Of a DNA stretch of 64,000 nucleotides, positions 62,245 to 64,000 are shown piece by piece. A program made the position numbers and the translations under genes. The notes under the pieces are model-generated. The model did no database searches. It was not told the origin of the DNA and was given only the letters and a program-made list of their open reading frames with translations. Source of the stretch: Ferrovum sp. PN-J185. Its GTDB lineage: Bacteria > Pseudomonadota > Gammaproteobacteria > Burkholderiales > Ferrovaceae. The stretch is taken from contig NZ_LQZA01000001.1 of assembly GCF_001581925.1 (NCBI RefSeq), positions 434,001-498,000 on the forward strand. Direction: 5' to 3'. How positions within the stretch are numbered: position 1 is the stretch's first letter; each line of letters begins with the position of its first letter.

Positions 62245-63300
62245 TTACTTGTTGAGGGTTTTCAGATCAATGACAAAACGATACTTCACATCACTTTTTA
62301 GCATTCTCTCATAGGCGTGGTTGATGTCTTGCATACTAATGACTTCAACATCTGAGGTAATGTTATGTTTACCACAAAAGTCTAGTAATTCCTGTGTTTC
62401 TTTAATACCACCGATCAGTGATCCGGCTATAGATTTGCGGCCCATAATAAGAGGTACGGAGTTAACCATAGGATCAAGATCACCCAGGTAGCCAACCAAC
62501 ACCAGTGTTCCATTGATAGTAAGGGTAGGAACGTAAGGGTTTAAATCATGGGCGTAGGGAACAGTATCGATAATGAGGTCAAATTTGTTTTTAACGCCAT
62601 TCATCGCATTTTCTTCAGTGGAGAGAATAATATGATCAACACCTAAACGTTTCGCATCCGCCTCTTTATTAGCTGACCTGGTAAATAAGCTCACTTCAGC
62701 ACCTAATGCTTTAGCAAGTTTTATGGCCATATGACCAAGTCCACCTAAACCTACAACAGCCACTTTACTGTTGGGCCCAACTTGCCAATGACGCAATGGA
62801 GACCAGGTTGTAATACCTGCACATAATAATGGTGCTGCCCCTTCTAGGTTAAGGGTTTCTGGTACTTTAACGACAAATTTGTGGGATACAACGATGTGGT
62901 TGGAATAGCCACCATAAGTTGGTAGTTGATCATGACGATCGACATCGTTATAGGTAAGAGTTGGAAATTCATCACAATATTGCTCATGGCCCTCATGGCA
63001 TGGATGACAATGTTGGCAGGAATCTACCATGCAACCTACACCTACTTGATCACCAACTTTAAAGTTGGTTACTTTATTTCCTACAAAGCTGATACGACCA
63101 ATAATTTCGTGACCGGGAACCATTGGGTATTTACTATTTTGCCAATCGTTGCGGGCTTGGTGAAGATCTGAATGACAGACACCACAGTATTCAATATCAA
63201 TAATTACGTCAGTATCACGAGGGTCACGTCGTTCAAAATGAAAAGGAGATAAGTCCTCAGTGGGTGAGTGAGCGGCGTAACCGAAGGATTTAATAGTCAT
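62245..63300 (-). CDS. Zinc-dependent NAD(P) alcohol dehydrogenase (YahK/CAD type)
   Basis: 351 residues. The catalytic zinc site starts with Cys39 in CGVCHSDLH and the His of VPGHEIIG. The structural zinc loop has four cysteines in DSCQHCHPCHEGHEQYC. The cofactor motif is VGLGGLGHMAIKLAKALGAE. It reduces broad-range aldehydes, probably with NADPH. It is separated from the flavodoxin gene by about 175 bp. Together they could form a detoxifying set for reactive carbonyls and quinones. Confidence 0.92.
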   Translation of the reverse strand: MTIKSFGYAAHSPTEDLSPFHFERRDPRDTDVIIDIEYCGVCHSDLHQARNDWQNSKYPMVPGHEIIGRISFVGNKVTNFKVGDQVGVGCMVDSCQHCHPCHEGHEQYCDEFPTLTYNDVDRHDQLPTYGGYSNHIVVSHKFVVKVPETLNLEGAAPLLCAGITTWSPLRHWQVGPNSKVAVVGLGGLGHMAIKLAKALGAEVSLFTRSANKEADAKRLGVDHIILSTEENAMNGVKNKFDLIIDTVPYAHDLNPYVPTLTINGTLVLVGYLGDLDPMVNSVPLIMGRKSIAGSLIGGIKETQELLDFCGKHNITSDVEVISMQDINHAYERMLKSDVKYRFVIDLKTLNK

Positions 63301-63409
63301 ATTAAAGTACTCCTGAGTGATAAAAAAGATTGTTCGTTACCTTACTAATTCTTTTAGAATTTGTCTAGTGTTAAAATGTATCTTTTTTTTATGAAATTAA
63401 ATCAATAGG

Positions 63410-63937
63410 TTAAGGAGTGTTTTTTTGAAATAATTGCTTTATTAAATCAAAAATATTTTTGAAAATATGTAACCAGATAAAGTTAATACGTACCAATATC
63501 AAGACAAGTAGGTTCATATAACAACTTTCTTTAAAATCAATCCATACTGAGTCGTTAAATTTTAAAAACATATAGGCATTTAAAATACCCAGGAAAACAT
63601 ATAATAAAATCAATACTTGATTAAGATAGAACCATTCACTATTGGCCATTGGAAAATAGGGACCAATAATCCATTTGGCTGGATACCCCCAACCAACTCT
63701 GGGAAAAACCACTAACACCACTGCTAGTGTCCAATAAAACAAACTGGGTTTGAAGTGATTAAAAGTAATCGAACGGGTAGCCAGATCTTGATGAAAAACA
63801 AACCATAAAGTCACTAAGCCGAAACATATAAAAACAAACAGTAAACCCCAAGCAGAGCCATCAATTCTATGTCGGGGGCGCCATAATACGGCCACAATCA
63901 GAGATAAAAGAACGATAACAAGAGAAGTTAAACTCAT
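63410..63937 (-). CDS. Hypothetical membrane protein
   Basis: 175 residues from the ATG at 63937, which overlaps the stop of the upstream gene (TAATG). About five hydrophobic helices are seen, with WRPRHRIDG after the first and GWGYPAKWIIGPYFPMANSEWFYLN between the middle ones. Not recognised. Coupling to the upstream membrane-protein gene suggests a joint function. Confidence 0.65.
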   Translation of the reverse strand: MSLTSLVIVLLSLIVAVLWRPRHRIDGSAWGLLFVFICFGLVTLWFVFHQDLATRSITFNHFKPSLFYWTLAVVLVVFPRVGWGYPAKWIIGPYFPMANSEWFYLNQVLILLYVFLGILNAYMFLKFNDSVWIDFKESCYMNLLVLILVRINFIWLHIFKNIFDLIKQLFQKNTP

Positions 63938-64000
63938 TATTTTAACCACCAATAAGTAATAAGTAGACCTATCACCCAGATAATTTCAGTAGCTAGCGCA
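63937..64000 (-). CDS. Partial CDS, C-terminus of a membrane protein
   Basis: The last 20 codons of a gene that begins beyond the right edge: ALATEIIWVIGLLITYWWLK and a TAA stop that overlaps the next ATG. The segment is a single hydrophobic helix. The family cannot be told. Confidence 0.45.
   Translation of the reverse strand, partial: ALATEIIWVIGLLITYWWLK

Overview
The window reads as chromosome of a low-GC (my impression about 40 percent, not computed) betaproteobacterium. Pointers are the DUF6502/DUF5666 gene pair, an intracellular PHA depolymerase with a phasin, an FMN-binding glutamate synthase-like protein, UbiC, and a Tn4371/IncP-type trb module. Genus cannot be fixed from the sequence alone. 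Coding density is high, with many 4-base and longer gene overlaps.

Layout. (1) 1-7280, all minus strand: part of an integrated conjugative element: an ArdC-like antirestriction protein, the coupling protein TraG, the signal peptidase TraF, then trbB-C-D-E and the first codons of a probable trbJ, which runs off the left edge. No relaxase or integrase is visible. (2) 7526-10610: serC-serA with convergent serB, the complete phosphorylated serine pathway. (3) 10685-27071: a small secreted protein divergent from a DUF6502 gene; two matching TGGGA-N5-TCCCA palindromes lie between them. Next come a large DUF5666 lipoprotein, a DUF1624 acyltransferase-like protein, divergent gspC, the complete gspG-H-I-J-K-L-M-N-D-E-F type II secretion operon, and a second large lipoprotein with BNR-like repeats. 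The two lipoproteins flank the secretion genes and may be its cargo. (4) 27065-35003: a GT39 glycosyltransferase, NAD-type isocitrate dehydrogenase, a DEAD-box helicase with a structured leader, an ArnT-like glycosyltransferase whose first codons contain the helicase terminator, a PAP2 phosphatase, tRNA-Glu and a dehalogenase-like hydrolase. (5) 35070-42840: two tiny membrane proteins, a TolC-type protein, a cytochrome c, an HMG-CoA lyase/class III CoA-transferase pair, an MFS carrier, AmtB and UbiC. (6) 42907-48600: quinone oxidoreductase, TerC-like protein, FAD amine-oxidase-like protein, photolyase, DUF2256 and cryptochrome DASH, a light/DNA-repair cluster.

(7) 48679-57471 is the accessory part. 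It holds two unknown membrane proteins, a decayed tyrosine integrase beside tRNA-Arg(CCU), a Fur-box-controlled cupredoxin/outer-membrane pair, the ABC-F protein Uup, and tRNA-Ser(CGA). The tRNA-Ser is followed by an apparent 2.1-kb island bounded by a 10-bp repeat of the tRNA 3' end. That island carries a BrxL (BREX) C-terminal remnant and an AbiEii-type nucleotidyltransferase with an unusual winged-helix partner. Outside it lie an SRAP protein, a very acidic small protein and a DCC/DsbA-like thiol pair. (8) 57612-64000: a Pho-box-like site before phaZ-phasin, a glutamate synthase-like protein, a BON lipoprotein, a WrbA-like flavodoxin with a GTAC-rich operator, a zinc alcohol dehydrogenase and membrane proteins at the right edge.

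The most attractive candidates for something undescribed are the DUF6502 divergent regulatory region with an apparently leaderless promoter, and the small tRNA-Ser defence island with its reversed-order nucleotidyltransferase/wHTH pair. All family names rest on recognition of motifs by eye; no searches were run.
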